In this document: positions 14,585 to 24,098 of the stretch, piece after piece | Layout of the letters: each line of letters begins with the position of its first letter | Numbering within the stretch: position 1 is the stretch's first letter | DNA from: Marinobacter manganoxydans MnI7-9 | Lineage (GTDB): Bacteria > Pseudomonadota > Gammaproteobacteria > Pseudomonadales > Oleiphilaceae | Direction of reading: 5' to 3' | NCBI RefSeq assembly: GCF_000235625.1 | Contig: NZ_AGTR01000060.1 | Location: 51,767-115,766, forward strand | DNA length: 64,000 nt | Position numbers and translations under genes: made by a program | Notes under the pieces: model-generated | The model's database searches: none | What the model saw: only the letters and a program-made list of their open reading frames with translations | Told to the model about the DNA's origin: nothing

Positions 14585-16387
14585 CTACTGCTTCACGGCC
14601 TCCGCAGCTTTGACTTTGACGTAGCTGCCGGGTGCGTCCTCAATCGCAGGAAGTTTCCCTTCGCCGGGGATGCGAGCCGGCACGTCGCCGTCTGAAAAAC
14701 GGGCAATCCACTCGAGCCAGTGGGGCCACCAGGATCCCGGATGGTGTTCGGACTTCTCGAACCAGGCGTCTGCATCCGGCACCAGGGTGTCATTGGTCCA
14801 GTAGCCGTACTTTTCCTTGTAGGGCGGGTTGATAACGCCAGCGATATGGCCGGAGCCGGAGAGCACAAAGCGGACATCACCGCCGTGGGCCAGCGCCCCT
14901 TTGTAGGTGGTTTTCCATTTGGCGATGTGATCCTGTCTGGCGGACAGGAAAAAAGAGGGTACATCGATTTCGGACAGGTTGATGGACTCGCCGAGCAGAT
15001 TCAGGGAATCTGGCTTCACCAGACGATTATTCAGGTACATCTGGCGCAGATAGTAACTGTGCATTCGAGCTGGCAGGTTGGTGCCGTCGGTGTTCCAGTA
15101 GAGCAGGTCAAAAGCCGCGGGCTTCTGGCCTTTAAGGTAGTTATTGGTCCAGAACGACCAGAACAGCTCGTTTTCTCTCAACAGGTTAAACGTGAACGCC
15201 ATAGCGCGACCGTCCAGGTAGCCCTTGCGCTCCAGCATTTTCTCAATACCCCGGATCGAGTGATCGTTGATGAAGACACCGATTCCGCCAGGGTCCGAGA
15301 AGTCCAGAAGTGTCGTCAGATAGGTAGCACTGGCTACCGGATTACGGCCTTTTTTCTTGAGCCAGGCCAATGTTGAGCCCAGCAGGGTGCCACCGATGCA
15401 ATAGCCGATCAGATTCATCTGGTCTTCGCCGGTGGCTTCGGTAACCGCATCCATGGCCGCCAGTGGCCCGAGTTCCATGTAGTCTTCCCAGCCTTTGTCC
15501 CGCAGGGAGGGCCCGGGATTTCGCCAGGAAACAATAAAAACAGTCTGTCCCTGGTTGACCAACCACTGGATAAAGGAGTTCCTGGCGGTGAGGTCCAGGA
15601 TGTAGTACTTGTTGATCCATGGCGGAACAATCAGCAACGGGCGTTTGCTGACGGTCTCTGTTGTTGGCGAGTACTGGATCAACTGCATCAGTTCGTTCTG
15701 GAACACGACCTTGCCAGGGGTAGTTGCCAGGTTACGTCCCACCTCGAAGGCAGAGCGATCTGTCATCCCAACATTGAACAGGGAAGGATTCTGCCGCAGG
15801 TCTTCGATCAGCTGCCGTCCACCGTCGATCAGGTTCATCCCTTTGCGTTCCCAGGTAATCCTGAGCACTTCCGGATTCGTAGCGGGGAAATTCGATGGCG
15901 ACAGTGCACTGGTCAGGTGTCGGGCGTAGAACAGCATCTGGTCCCGTCCTGCCGGGGGAATCCCTTCCATGCCGGCCGCCCAGTTCAGAAAGGCCTGTGA
16001 GTTGATCAGATAGGCCTGGTGGAGGACATCAAAAGGTAGATGCTTGTGCCACTCCTCGGCCTGGAAGCGTCGGTCGTCGGCCTCTGGTTCGACAACGGGC
16101 TTCTTATGCTTGCCCACGAGCCGTGCAAGGGTGTAGTACCCCAGCGCGGCATGTTTGCGGGCCAGATCCAGTTCCGCTCCTGCAAACCGGAGCGGGTGCA
16201 GGAGCAGGTCCTCGGCCATTGTGCGGTAGGCATCGGACATTTCCGTTATCGTGGAGAGCGTTGCCGCATCCAGGACGCCAGCATCTCCCAATGCTTTCTC
16301 CAGTTGCTGCTGTCCCTGGCGGACGTTGGTTTCGAAGCCGTTGACGAGCTGACCTACGGCTTTCCCGAGCGTATCCAGACCGAACAT
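14585..16387 (-). CDS. phaC: Class I poly(3-hydroxyalkanoate) synthase
   Basis: The product has 600 aa. It polymerises (R)-3-hydroxyacyl-CoA into PHA granules. An N-terminal helical region is followed by PhaC_N and an alpha/beta-hydrolase core. The lipase-like box GYCIGG holds the nucleophile Cys330. The later motifs FFLSARQDHIAKW (Asp) and LSGSGHIAGVINPP (His) supply the rest of the triad. Other hallmarks seen are PPWINKYYILDL and WRNPGPSLRDKGWEDY. AAGGGA lies 5 bases before the ATG. It follows the phasin gene by 9 bases, so the two are co-transcribed. Confidence 0.93.
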   Translation of the reverse strand: MFGLDTLGKAVGQLVNGFETNVRQGQQQLEKALGDAGVLDAATLSTITEMSDAYRTMAEDLLLHPLRFAGAELDLARKHAALGYYTLARLVGKHKKPVVEPEADDRRFQAEEWHKHLPFDVLHQAYLINSQAFLNWAAGMEGIPPAGRDQMLFYARHLTSALSPSNFPATNPEVLRITWERKGMNLIDGGRQLIEDLRQNPSLFNVGMTDRSAFEVGRNLATTPGKVVFQNELMQLIQYSPTTETVSKRPLLIVPPWINKYYILDLTARNSFIQWLVNQGQTVFIVSWRNPGPSLRDKGWEDYMELGPLAAMDAVTEATGEDQMNLIGYCIGGTLLGSTLAWLKKKGRNPVASATYLTTLLDFSDPGGIGVFINDHSIRGIEKMLERKGYLDGRAMAFTFNLLRENELFWSFWTNNYLKGQKPAAFDLLYWNTDGTNLPARMHSYYLRQMYLNNRLVKPDSLNLLGESINLSEIDVPSFFLSARQDHIAKWKTTYKGALAHGGDVRFVLSGSGHIAGVINPPYKEKYGYWTNDTLVPDADAWFEKSEHHPGSWWPHWLEWIARFSDGDVPARIPGEGKLPAIEDAPGSYVKVKAAEAVKQ

Positions 16388-16396
16388 AACTATCCC

Positions 16397-16729
16397 TTAT
16401 TTGGCGGTTTTCGGGCCGGGCTTGGCCGATGCCTCGGGTGCTTTCTCGAACACCTTCTGAATCTGCTCCCTGCTTTCGTTGAAGTAGTCCTGCCAGGCTT
16501 TCCAGTCTGCGGTGAACTGCTCGCTCAGTGATTTCAGGGTCTCCGCCTGGTCGCCAGTCAGGCTTTTCAGGCTCTCCAGATCACGGACCTCAGACACCTT
16601 TTTAGCCTGCTCCATGGTGACATCGGCATAACGTCGGAAGGCGTTCATCTGCATTTCTGCAGCCTTGCCAAATTGCTCGAACAGGGTTTCGTTCAGACGG
16701 GTCGCTTTTTCGAAAAGCTCGGTGTTCAT
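16397..16729 (-). CDS. Phasin family granule-associated protein
   Basis: The product has 110 aa. The ATG at 16729 is preferred over the in-frame GTG at 16735 because AAGGAG lies 8 bases before the former. The sequence is a single amphipathic helical protein (FEKATRLNETLFEQFGKAAE, then TMEQAKKVSEVRDLESLKSL) with an Ala/Pro/Lys tail, which matches phasin_2 family proteins. These coat PHA granules and modulate synthase activity. It lies directly upstream of phaC. The segment between this gene and the divergent DksA-like gene must hold both promoters. Confidence 0.88.
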   Translation of the reverse strand: MNTELFEKATRLNETLFEQFGKAAEMQMNAFRRYADVTMEQAKKVSEVRDLESLKSLTGDQAETLKSLSEQFTADWKAWQDYFNESREQIQKVFEKAPEASAKPGPKTAK

Positions 16730-16872
16730 GGTCACAACTCCTTTGCGTATGGATTTGATGGAATTCTATTCTGCCTCATCCTGCGTGACGCAATTTTGAC
16801 AAGCATCAATCCCGGGTTCAGCTTATGCTTTACTGTAGGAACATGTTTTCCCGGCAAGGCAGGAGGCGCCAT

Positions 16873-17193
16873 ATGACCAACCGGAAATCCGAACTTGAAA
16901 CACTGAGAGCCGACCTGACGGCCAGACTTTCCCGTTATGAGGCGCATCAGCATCGGGAAGGGGGTGCGTTAGACAAGGATTTCGAGGAGCAGGCTACCCA
17001 GACCCAGAACGACGAAGTGGTCGATTCGCTGGAAACCGAAACCCGTTCCGAACTCGCTCAGATTGAACATGCACTGGCTCGGATTGATAACGGTGTGGGT
17101 GACGAATGCGAATCCTGCGGCGAGGCCATTGACCCACGCCGCTTGCAGGTTCTGCCCTATACCACGGTTTGCGTGGATTGTGCCGAAGACTGA
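16873..17193 (+). CDS. DksA/TraR-family C4 zinc-finger protein
   Basis: The product has 106 aa. The ATG at 16873 has AGGAGG about 6 bases upstream; an open frame reaches further back to 16825. An N-terminal coiled coil ([20 protein letters not shown]) is followed by the zinc finger [20 protein letters not shown] ending in CVDC, the DksA/TraR motif. Full DksA is about 150 aa, so this is a short paralogue; such proteins can bind the RNA polymerase secondary channel. The DxxDxA tip motif of classical DksA is not obvious (QTQNDEVVD sits there instead), so activity may differ. It overlaps nothing and precedes the ABC genes closely. Confidence 0.85.
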   Translation: MTNRKSELETLRADLTARLSRYEAHQHREGGALDKDFEEQATQTQNDEVVDSLETETRSELAQIEHALARIDNGVGDECESCGEAIDPRRLQVLPYTTVCVDCAED

Positions 17194-17201
17194 GTGACAC
17201 C

Positions 17202-17933
17202 ATGGAGCCACTGCAGGCATCCACGACCGGCTCGGCCGTATTCCAGACCCGGGGCCTGACGAAAACCTATGATCAGGGGGAGGTTCAGGTTCATGCCCTC
17301 CGTGGCGTAGATCTGGATCTCTATGGCGGCGAACTGGTCGTCATGCTGGGCGCTTCCGGTTCTGGCAAATCCACACTCCTTAACATTCTTGGCGGGCTGG
17401 ATGTGCCATCGACCGGCGAAGTCCGGTATCGGGATTTTGATCTCAGTACTGCCGGCGACCGCGAACTCACCCGTTATCGCCGTGAACACGTGGGTTTCGT
17501 GTTCCAGTTCTATAATCTCATCCCCAGCCTCACCGCCAGGGAAAATGTGGCGGCAGTGACCGAGATAGCGACCAATCCAATGACGCCGGAAGAGGCACTT
17601 GAACTGGTTGGGCTCAAGAGCCGCATTGACCATTTTCCGGCCCAGCTTTCCGGTGGTGAACAGCAGCGCGTTGCCATTGCCCGGGCCATTGCCAAACGAC
17701 CGGATGTACTCCTGTGCGACGAGCCAACCGGCGCCCTCGATTCCGCCACCGGCGTATTGGTGCTCGAGGCACTGGACAAAGCCAACCGGGAGACCGGCAC
17801 GACTACCGTCATCATTACCCACAATGCTTCCATCGCCGGCATGGCGGATCGCGTGATAACGCTCTCGGACGGCAACATCAGTGGTGAGCGTCTTAATGAA
17901 CGTCGCCAGGACCCCCGCACTTTGTCCTGGTAA
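17202..17933 (+). CDS. ABC transporter ATP-binding protein (LolD/MacB/DevA type)
   Basis: The product has 243 aa. The ATG at 17202 is chosen as the first one after the upstream stop; the frame is open back to 17169. Walker A is GASGSGKST, the Q-loop is [17 protein letters not shown], the signature is [14 protein letters not shown], Walker B is [13 protein letters not shown], and the H-loop is ITHN. This pattern matches the MacB/LolD/DevA class, which powers FtsX-type permeases. The permease gene follows after 21 bases, and an HlyD-type adaptor follows that, so the three genes form one export system. Confidence 0.9.
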   Translation: MEPLQASTTGSAVFQTRGLTKTYDQGEVQVHALRGVDLDLYGGELVVMLGASGSGKSTLLNILGGLDVPSTGEVRYRDFDLSTAGDRELTRYRREHVGFVFQFYNLIPSLTARENVAAVTEIATNPMTPEEALELVGLKSRIDHFPAQLSGGEQQRVAIARAIAKRPDVLLCDEPTGALDSATGVLVLEALDKANRETGTTTVIITHNASIAGMADRVITLSDGNISGERLNERRQDPRTLSW

Positions 17934-17954
17934 TGGCACTGAAGAGTAACAGCG

Positions 17955-20336
17955 ATGTCCCCGAAGGGATTGAACACGGTTCTGAACGTAAAGTTACGCC
18001 GGGAACTCTGGCAGATGCGCGGTCAGGTACTGGCCATCGCACTGGTTATTGCCGGAGGCGTGGGCGTGTGCGTAATGTCTCTCGTGAACTATTCATCGCT
18101 GTTGGCAACCAGAGCCCAGTATTACGAACAACACGAATTTGCCGAGGTCTTTGCGCCGGTCAAACGGGCTCCACGCCATACTCTCAAGGACATCGCTGCG
18201 CTGCCTGGTATCGCCAGGTACGAGGGGAGGGTCGAAGGCGCTGCGAAACTGGAAATACCCGGGTTCCCGGATCCGGTGTCGGCTCGCCTGGTGTCTGTTC
18301 CGCCGGAAGGTCAGCCTGACGTCAACCGCCTTTTTATTCGCCAGGGACGGCTCCCGGCTGCTGGTCGAAGCCAGGAGATCGCAGTGATCGGAAGCTTTGC
18401 CGGAGCGCATGAGTTGGTTCTGGGAGATCAGTTTGAAGCCATTATCAACGGCCGCCGGCAGGCTCTTACGATAACCGGCATTGTTGAGTCACCGGAATTC
18501 ATCTACGTCATTCCTCCGGGCGGTATGCTGCCGGACTATCAGCGGTATGGTGTTCTCTGGATGAACAGAGAGTCCCTGGAATCCGCCATGGATATGCGGG
18601 GCGCTTTCAACAGCCTGGTGGTGACGCTCAAACCTGGCCATTCTGCTGCCTCCGTCATTGATGCTCTGGATCGATTGCTGGCCCGGTATGGGGCAACGGG
18701 GGCTTTTGGCCGGGACGACCAGTTTTCCCACCGTTTTCTGAGTGACGAGCTCAATCAGCTGAAAACCATGGCGACGGTTTTCCCCCTCATTTTCATGAGT
18801 GTCGCCATGTTTTTGTTGAATGTGGTGATTGGCCGTCTGATCAGCACCCAACGGGATATCGTCGCGGTACTCAAGGCCTTCGGCTATAGCAACCGTCAGA
18901 TCGCCTGGCATTACAGCAAACTGGTCATCGTGATCGCCGTCATCGGTTTGCTGGCGGGGCTTGGCCTTGGCCTATGGCTTGGACGCTCTCTCGGCGAACT
19001 GTACATGGATTATTACCGCTTTCCGGGGCTGTTGTTTCGCATTGACCCCGCATGGGTTGTGCTGCTGGGGTTGATGACAATTGTGGTCGCCTGGCTCGGT
19101 GCCTGGCGAGCCATCAGGCAGGCAGCGGCACTGCCGCCTGCTGAAGCTATGAGGCCTGAGGGGCCCGCCAGGTACCGGGTGACCATAGTGGAAAAGCTGC
19201 TCTCGGGAATCCGTTTCGCCCAGCCCTCCCGAATGATCGTGCGCCAGCTCTCCCGTCGTCCGGTCCGGACCCTGTTATCCATGACTGGGGTCGCCATGGC
19301 CACTGCCATCGTGATGGTGGGAAACTTCCAGTTCGACTCGGTGTCCCTGATGGTCCACACGCAGTTTGCACGGGTTCAGCAACAGGATCTGTCCGCGACC
19401 TTTATTGATCCGGTGAACAGCGCGGCGTTGTTCGGCTTGCAGCGGCAAGCCGGGATACGTTACGTGGAGGAGCGACGCTCGGTCCCGGCACGTCTTGTTT
19501 CCGGCCATCGGGAGTGGCGAAGCGCAGTCACCGGAATACCCTCCGAGGCGCGCCTGCAATTTGTCATCGACAGTGACCTGCAGCCGGTTCCGCTCCCCAG
19601 GGAGGGGTTGTTGTTGACCGATTTTCTGGCCGATGAACTGGGTGTCGGTCCGGGAGATGTTCTGCAGCTGGAGCTCCTGGAGGGCGACCGCCGAACGGTT
19701 ATGGTTCCGGTCGCCGGTATCACCAGCGAGTTTCTCGGGGTTGGTGCCTATATGGATCTGGATGCTCTTAACCGGGCACTGGGGGACGGGCCCCTGATCA
19801 ATCAGGCCCTGATCAACCTGGACCCGGACAAGGCTTCGGAAGTTTATAACAGTCTTCGCGAAACCCCGGGAGTGCTTGGCCTGAGCATCCGGCAGGCCAT
19901 GCTCGACAGCTTCTACGACACCCTGGCGAGAACCTTCCTGACGTTCACCTTTTTCAACAGCCTGATGGGCGGAATCATCGCTTTTGGAGTGGTCTACAAC
20001 ACGATCCGGATTTCACTGGCGGAAAAAGGTCGGGAGTTGGCGAGCCTGAGAGTGCTGGGATACACCCAGAATGAAGTTGCGCATATATTGTTGGGAGAGG
20101 TTGCGCTCTTGCTGTTTCTGGGTATTCCCCTCGGTTGGCTGACTGGCCAGGGTCTGGCGCTCATGATCGTTACTGCCATGCAAACCGAACTGTATCGGGT
20201 GCCCTTGACGATCACCAGCCAGACACTTGGCATGTCCGCGTTGGTCGTGGTGGTATCGGCGATCGCTTCCGGGGTTATTGCCTGGTGGCGCCTGAAACGG
20301 CTGGATCTTGTAGCGGTGTTGAAAACACGGGAATAG
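17955..20336 (+). CDS. FtsX-family ABC transporter permease
   Basis: The product has 793 aa. TM1 is at about residues 21-42. A large periplasmic domain follows, then a cluster of three TMs (about 270-385), then a second TM plus periplasmic domain (from about 430), and a final three-TM FtsX block (about 660-785) ending in [14 protein letters not shown]. Two FtsX modules in one chain are typical of MacB-like or DevC-like exporters with two repeated halves. The segments [20 protein letters not shown] and [20 protein letters not shown] are the cytoplasmic coupling helices that contact the ATPase. The substrate is unknown; lipids, lipoproteins or small molecules are all possible. Confidence 0.87.
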   Translation: MSPKGLNTVLNVKLRRELWQMRGQVLAIALVIAGGVGVCVMSLVNYSSLLATRAQYYEQHEFAEVFAPVKRAPRHTLKDIAALPGIARYEGRVEGAAKLEIPGFPDPVSARLVSVPPEGQPDVNRLFIRQGRLPAAGRSQEIAVIGSFAGAHELVLGDQFEAIINGRRQALTITGIVESPEFIYVIPPGGMLPDYQRYGVLWMNRESLESAMDMRGAFNSLVVTLKPGHSAASVIDALDRLLARYGATGAFGRDDQFSHRFLSDELNQLKTMATVFPLIFMSVAMFLLNVVIGRLISTQRDIVAVLKAFGYSNRQIAWHYSKLVIVIAVIGLLAGLGLGLWLGRSLGELYMDYYRFPGLLFRIDPAWVVLLGLMTIVVAWLGAWRAIRQAAALPPAEAMRPEGPARYRVTIVEKLLSGIRFAQPSRMIVRQLSRRPVRTLLSMTGVAMATAIVMVGNFQFDSVSLMVHTQFARVQQQDLSATFIDPVNSAALFGLQRQAGIRYVEERRSVPARLVSGHREWRSAVTGIPSEARLQFVIDSDLQPVPLPREGLLLTDFLADELGVGPGDVLQLELLEGDRRTVMVPVAGITSEFLGVGAYMDLDALNRALGDGPLINQALINLDPDKASEVYNSLRETPGVLGLSIRQAMLDSFYDTLARTFLTFTFFNSLMGGIIAFGVVYNTIRISLAEKGRELASLRVLGYTQNEVAHILLGEVALLLFLGIPLGWLTGQGLALMIVTAMQTELYRVPLTITSQTLGMSALVVVVSAIASGVIAWWRLKRLDLVAVLKTRE

Positions 20337-20368
20337 GTGCGAAAGCAACCGGGGAGTGAACTGAGGTT

Positions 20369-21574
20369 ATGGCGAAAAAAGGGTTTGCCGGAAAATGGTT
20401 GTTCTGGGGGGTGTTCGTAATGCTCGCCAGTGTTGCAGTTGTGGTCACGATCCGACCCGATCCGGTCTGGGTGGATCTGGCGCCGGTAACCCGTGGCCCC
20501 ATGGAAATCACTATCAAGGAGGAGGGCAAAACGCGGGTGCGTGACCGATACGTGGTTTCATCACCGGTTGCCGGCTATCTGCACAGGGTATTGCTGGAAG
20601 TGGGGGATCCGGTGATTCCGGGAGAGCTGCTGACGGAGGTTGACCCCATGCCTGCCAGCACCCTTGATGCCCGAAGTCGGGCCGAAGCGGAGGCCAAGGT
20701 GCAGTCGGCCCGCTCGGCGCTGAACTCCACTCGTCAAAAAGTGGCGGCGGCCGAGGCTGAAGCAGACCTCGCCGTGCGTGAGCTGGCCCGCCTCCAGGCA
20801 CTCAGTGATGATCGTTTTGTTTCCGACGAGCGTTTGCAGCAGGCCCGGGCCACTGCGGCCAGAACCCAGGCCATTCTGCGTTCCGCGCGCTTTGACGAAG
20901 AAGTGATGGCCCACGAACTGGCAGCGGCCCGAACGCGCCTTGAGGTGTCTGCCGCGCGTGCGAACGGCGATGGAGCGGTTGAACGTGTGCCGGTCAGGTC
21001 CCCTGTAAACGGCTCTGTTTTGGGAATTGTTCGAAAAAGCGAGGGTGTGATTCAGGCCGGTGAAGCCATTCTGGAACTGGGGGATCCCGGGGCGCTTGAG
21101 GTGGTTGTGGATGTATTGAGTTTTGATGCCGTGAATCTCCAACCCGGTATGGTGACGCGCCTCACCGGGTGGGGTGGCGGCACCCTGGACGCTACGGTCC
21201 GGCGCGTTGAGCCGGTTGGATTCGAGGACGTGTCGGCCCTGGGTGTGGAAGAAAGGCGGGTACAGGTAGTTGCGGATATCACCAGTCCTGCTGATGCCTG
21301 GCAAAGCCTGGGGGACGGCTATCGGGTAGACGCCGAGTTTCTGCTCTGGCGTTCCGACAATGTCCTTCAGGTTCCGGAATCCGCCATCTTTGTCACTGAT
21401 GGGCAGCACCAGGTATTCCGCGTTGTCGATGACATTGCGGTTCTGACAGACGTGTCGGTCGGTCGCACAAACGGATTTCATACAGTTATCCAGGAAGGAT
21501 TGACTGAGGCAGACAACGTCGTCCGACACCCGGATCGTCAGCTTGAAGACGGCAGCCGTATCCGTCTTCGTTAA
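20369..21574 (+). CDS. HlyD/MacA-type periplasmic adaptor protein
   Basis: The product has 401 aa. One N-terminal TM (WLFWGVFVMLASVAVVVTI) is followed by a lipoyl-like half (RDRYVVSSPVAGYLHRVL), a coiled-coil hairpin (about residues 98-200, rich in A, E and R), a second lipoyl half (VRSPVNGSVLGIVRKSEGVI) and a beta-barrel domain. It would link the inner-membrane ABC permease to the periplasm or an outer-membrane channel. No TolC-like gene lies nearby. It starts 32 bases after the permease, with GAGG before the ATG, and is the last gene of this operon. Confidence 0.88.
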   Translation: MAKKGFAGKWLFWGVFVMLASVAVVVTIRPDPVWVDLAPVTRGPMEITIKEEGKTRVRDRYVVSSPVAGYLHRVLLEVGDPVIPGELLTEVDPMPASTLDARSRAEAEAKVQSARSALNSTRQKVAAAEAEADLAVRELARLQALSDDRFVSDERLQQARATAARTQAILRSARFDEEVMAHELAAARTRLEVSAARANGDGAVERVPVRSPVNGSVLGIVRKSEGVIQAGEAILELGDPGALEVVVDVLSFDAVNLQPGMVTRLTGWGGGTLDATVRRVEPVGFEDVSALGVEERRVQVVADITSPADAWQSLGDGYRVDAEFLLWRSDNVLQVPESAIFVTDGQHQVFRVVDDIAVLTDVSVGRTNGFHTVIQEGLTEADNVVRHPDRQLEDGSRIRLR

Positions 21575-21672
21575 TGGCCTGCATTGCACGGTCCGCCGGC
21601 TAAAATGAGAGGACATATCACGTTTGGCTGGCTAGACTGACGGCACATAAAAACAAAAAGGAGACTGGCACG

Positions 21673-23421
21673 GTGAACCAGTTCGATACGCTTATTCTCG
21701 GCGGCCGCTACTTTGACGGTACCGGCGGCCCCTCACGCATCGCCCATGTTGGCATCAAAGATGGGCGGGTTGCCGAAGTCTTTGACCAGCAGCCCGAACC
21801 CGGCCTTGCGACGCGCACGATTGACGCCAGCGGTTGCTGGGTAACGCCGGGATTTCTCGATACCCATACCCATTACGATGCCGAGTTGCTGGTAGCGCCG
21901 TCCCTGTCTGAATCCGTGCGTCACGGTGTCACCACGGTGCTGATCGGCAGTTGTTCCCTGAGCATGGTCTGTTCCGATCCGGAGGACGCCTCGGATATTT
22001 TTACCCGGGTGGAAACGGTCCCGAGGGAAAAAGTGCTGCCCATTCTGAAGCAGCACAAGTCCTGGCAGACACCAAAAGCGTGGGTGGCGTTCATGGACCA
22101 GCATCCACTGGGGCCCAATGTCATCAGCTTTCTCGGCCACAGTGATCTGAGAACTGCCGTTATGGGGCTGCATCGCGCCACCGACCGGGGCGTGACTCCG
22201 ACATCAGAAGAGCAAAGACAAATGGAAGCCCTCCTTGAGGAGGCTCTGCAGGAGGGCTTTCTCGGTCTTTCCACCATGTGCCTGAAATGGGACAAGGTGG
22301 ATGGTGACCGGGAGTGGTCCAAGAGTCTGCCGAGCACCTACGCCCGATGGCGTGAGGTCAGCCGCCTGAATGCTCTTTTGCGCCGATACGGACGGGTGCA
22401 TCAGGGCGCGCCCAATGCGGCCAATCCTCTGCAGGTAACCCAGTACCTGAAAGAGACCCTGGGTTGGTTGAGAAAGCCCCTGAAAACAACTCTGATTGCC
22501 ATGATCGATCTGAAAGGCAATCCCACGGTCAAACCCATGGCCAGCCTTGTGGGGTGGCTGGCCAACAGCTTTGGCGGCAACTTCCGCTGGCAGCTCCTGC
22601 CAACGCCGTTCACGGTCTATGCCGATGGTATGGATATCGTACTGTTTGAAGAATTCGGCGCCGGTGAAATGGCCCTCGATATCCGCGATCAGCTTGAGCG
22701 CAACGAGCTTCTGAAGGACGAACAGTACCGACGGAAATTCAGGAAATTCTATAAGGAAAAGCTCTCGCCCCGGGTATGGCAGAGGGATTTCGGCGATGCC
22801 GTTATTCTCGACTGCCCGGATAAAAGCGTGGTTGGCCGCAACTTTGCTGAGCTGGCGGCCGACCGTGGCATCCATGTGGTCGATTTCTTTCTCGACATGG
22901 TGGTTGCCCATGGCCGTTCACTGCGCTGGTTCACCACGGTAGGCAACCACAGAAAGGATCGGCTCCGGAAAATGGTCACCAATCCCGGTGCCCTGATCAC
23001 CTTTTCCGATGCCGGCGCCCACATCCGTAATATGGCCTTCTACAATCTGCCTCTGCGGTTTCTCAAGCTGGTTTACGAAAGCCATGTGGAGAGTGAGCCG
23101 GTCATGTCGCTGGAACGTGCCGTACATCGACTGACCGGCGAACAGGCAGACTGGCTTGGTGTTGATGCCGGTCATATCAGGAAAGGTGACCGGGCGGATA
23201 TAACGGTACTGGACCCCCGTGGCCTTGATCAGGATCTGGAACAGGTTGAGTGGGCCGAGATGGAAAACTTCGGACTGGAGAGAATGGTCAACCGGGTGCC
23301 TGGTTGTATCAGAGAGGTGCTGATCAACGGCCGACCCGCGGTAACGGATGGTGAGGTTGAAGCTGCCCTGGGCCGGGAGCCTGGCTATGGCCACTTCCTG
23401 CGCGCCGGTGCGTCTGGATAA
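21673..23421 (+). CDS. Amidohydrolase of the N-acyl-D-amino-acid deacylase type
   Basis: The product has 582 aa from GTG 21673, with AGGAGA about 9 bases upstream. The N-terminal beta-sandwich segment DTLILGGRYFDGTGGPSR is followed by the metal motif GFLDTHTHYDAELL. GHSDLR and the late SDAGAHIRNM (Asp/His) fit the amidohydrolase superfamily, D-aminoacylase branch. C-terminal INGRPAVTDGEV is the returning strand typical of these enzymes. The family is usually 480-580 aa, so the length is normal. It would hydrolyse an N-acyl amide or cyclic amide; the substrate is not predictable from sequence. A DUF2238 gene follows 20 bases later. Confidence 0.8.
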   Translation: MNQFDTLILGGRYFDGTGGPSRIAHVGIKDGRVAEVFDQQPEPGLATRTIDASGCWVTPGFLDTHTHYDAELLVAPSLSESVRHGVTTVLIGSCSLSMVCSDPEDASDIFTRVETVPREKVLPILKQHKSWQTPKAWVAFMDQHPLGPNVISFLGHSDLRTAVMGLHRATDRGVTPTSEEQRQMEALLEEALQEGFLGLSTMCLKWDKVDGDREWSKSLPSTYARWREVSRLNALLRRYGRVHQGAPNAANPLQVTQYLKETLGWLRKPLKTTLIAMIDLKGNPTVKPMASLVGWLANSFGGNFRWQLLPTPFTVYADGMDIVLFEEFGAGEMALDIRDQLERNELLKDEQYRRKFRKFYKEKLSPRVWQRDFGDAVILDCPDKSVVGRNFAELAADRGIHVVDFFLDMVVAHGRSLRWFTTVGNHRKDRLRKMVTNPGALITFSDAGAHIRNMAFYNLPLRFLKLVYESHVESEPVMSLERAVHRLTGEQADWLGVDAGHIRKGDRADITVLDPRGLDQDLEQVEWAEMENFGLERMVNRVPGCIREVLINGRPAVTDGEVEAALGREPGYGHFLRAGASG

Positions 23422-23441
23422 CCACGTACAAAAGGAAACCT

Positions 23442-24047
23442 ATGAACCTGCGATTTGCGCCCGCCGTCTGGGTGGTGGTCTTTCTTGCAGTCTTTGTCTG
23501 GTCTGCCATCGGACCCAGGGATCGGGCCACCTGGGCGCTGGAAGTCCTGCCCGCTGTCATTGGTTTTGTGCTGGTTGTCTGGTGTTTCTTCCGTTATCCC
23601 CTGACGCCTCTTGTCTATTTCCTGATTCTGGTCCACGCCGTCATCCTGATGGTTGGAGGGCACTATACCTACGCGGAAGTACCTTTGTTCGACTGGTTTC
23701 GGGACTGGTTTGACTGGGAGCGCAATAACTACGACAAGCTTGGCCACCTGGCACAGGGGTTTATACCGGCAATCATTGCCAGGGAAGTGGTCATTCGCTT
23801 CGACGTGTTCTCCAGTCGCCGCTGGGCGGCGTTTTTCATCGTCTGTTTCTGTCTGGCGCTAAGCGCCTTTTACGAGCTGATTGAATGGTGGGTGGCCTTG
23901 CTCAGTGACGAAGCGGCCGAGGCCTTTCTGGGCACACAGGGCTACGTCTGGGATACCCAGTCGGATATGGCCTGGGCCTTGTCCGGCGCCATTCTGGCTC
24001 TTATCCTGCTCGGGCGTTTTCATGATCGCCAGCTTCAGGCGCTCTGA
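23442..24047 (+). CDS. DUF2238 (YjdF-like) inner-membrane protein
   Basis: The product has 201 aa with about six TM segments. AAAGGA lies ahead of the ATG. Characteristic stretches are RNNYDKLGHLAQGFIPAIIA, then ELIEWW and GYVWDTQSDM, with conserved Asp, His and Glu residues at membrane edges. These fit DUF2238 proteins such as E. coli YjdF. The function is unknown. It follows the amidohydrolase gene by 20 bases and is probably co-transcribed with it. Confidence 0.8.
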   Translation: MNLRFAPAVWVVVFLAVFVWSAIGPRDRATWALEVLPAVIGFVLVVWCFFRYPLTPLVYFLILVHAVILMVGGHYTYAEVPLFDWFRDWFDWERNNYDKLGHLAQGFIPAIIAREVVIRFDVFSSRRWAAFFIVCFCLALSAFYELIEWWVALLSDEAAEAFLGTQGYVWDTQSDMAWALSGAILALILLGRFHDRQLQAL

Positions 24048-24098
24048 CGTTTCGCCCGCCTGCTGATGTTGAATGTCTGAATGATGGAATAGAACTGT

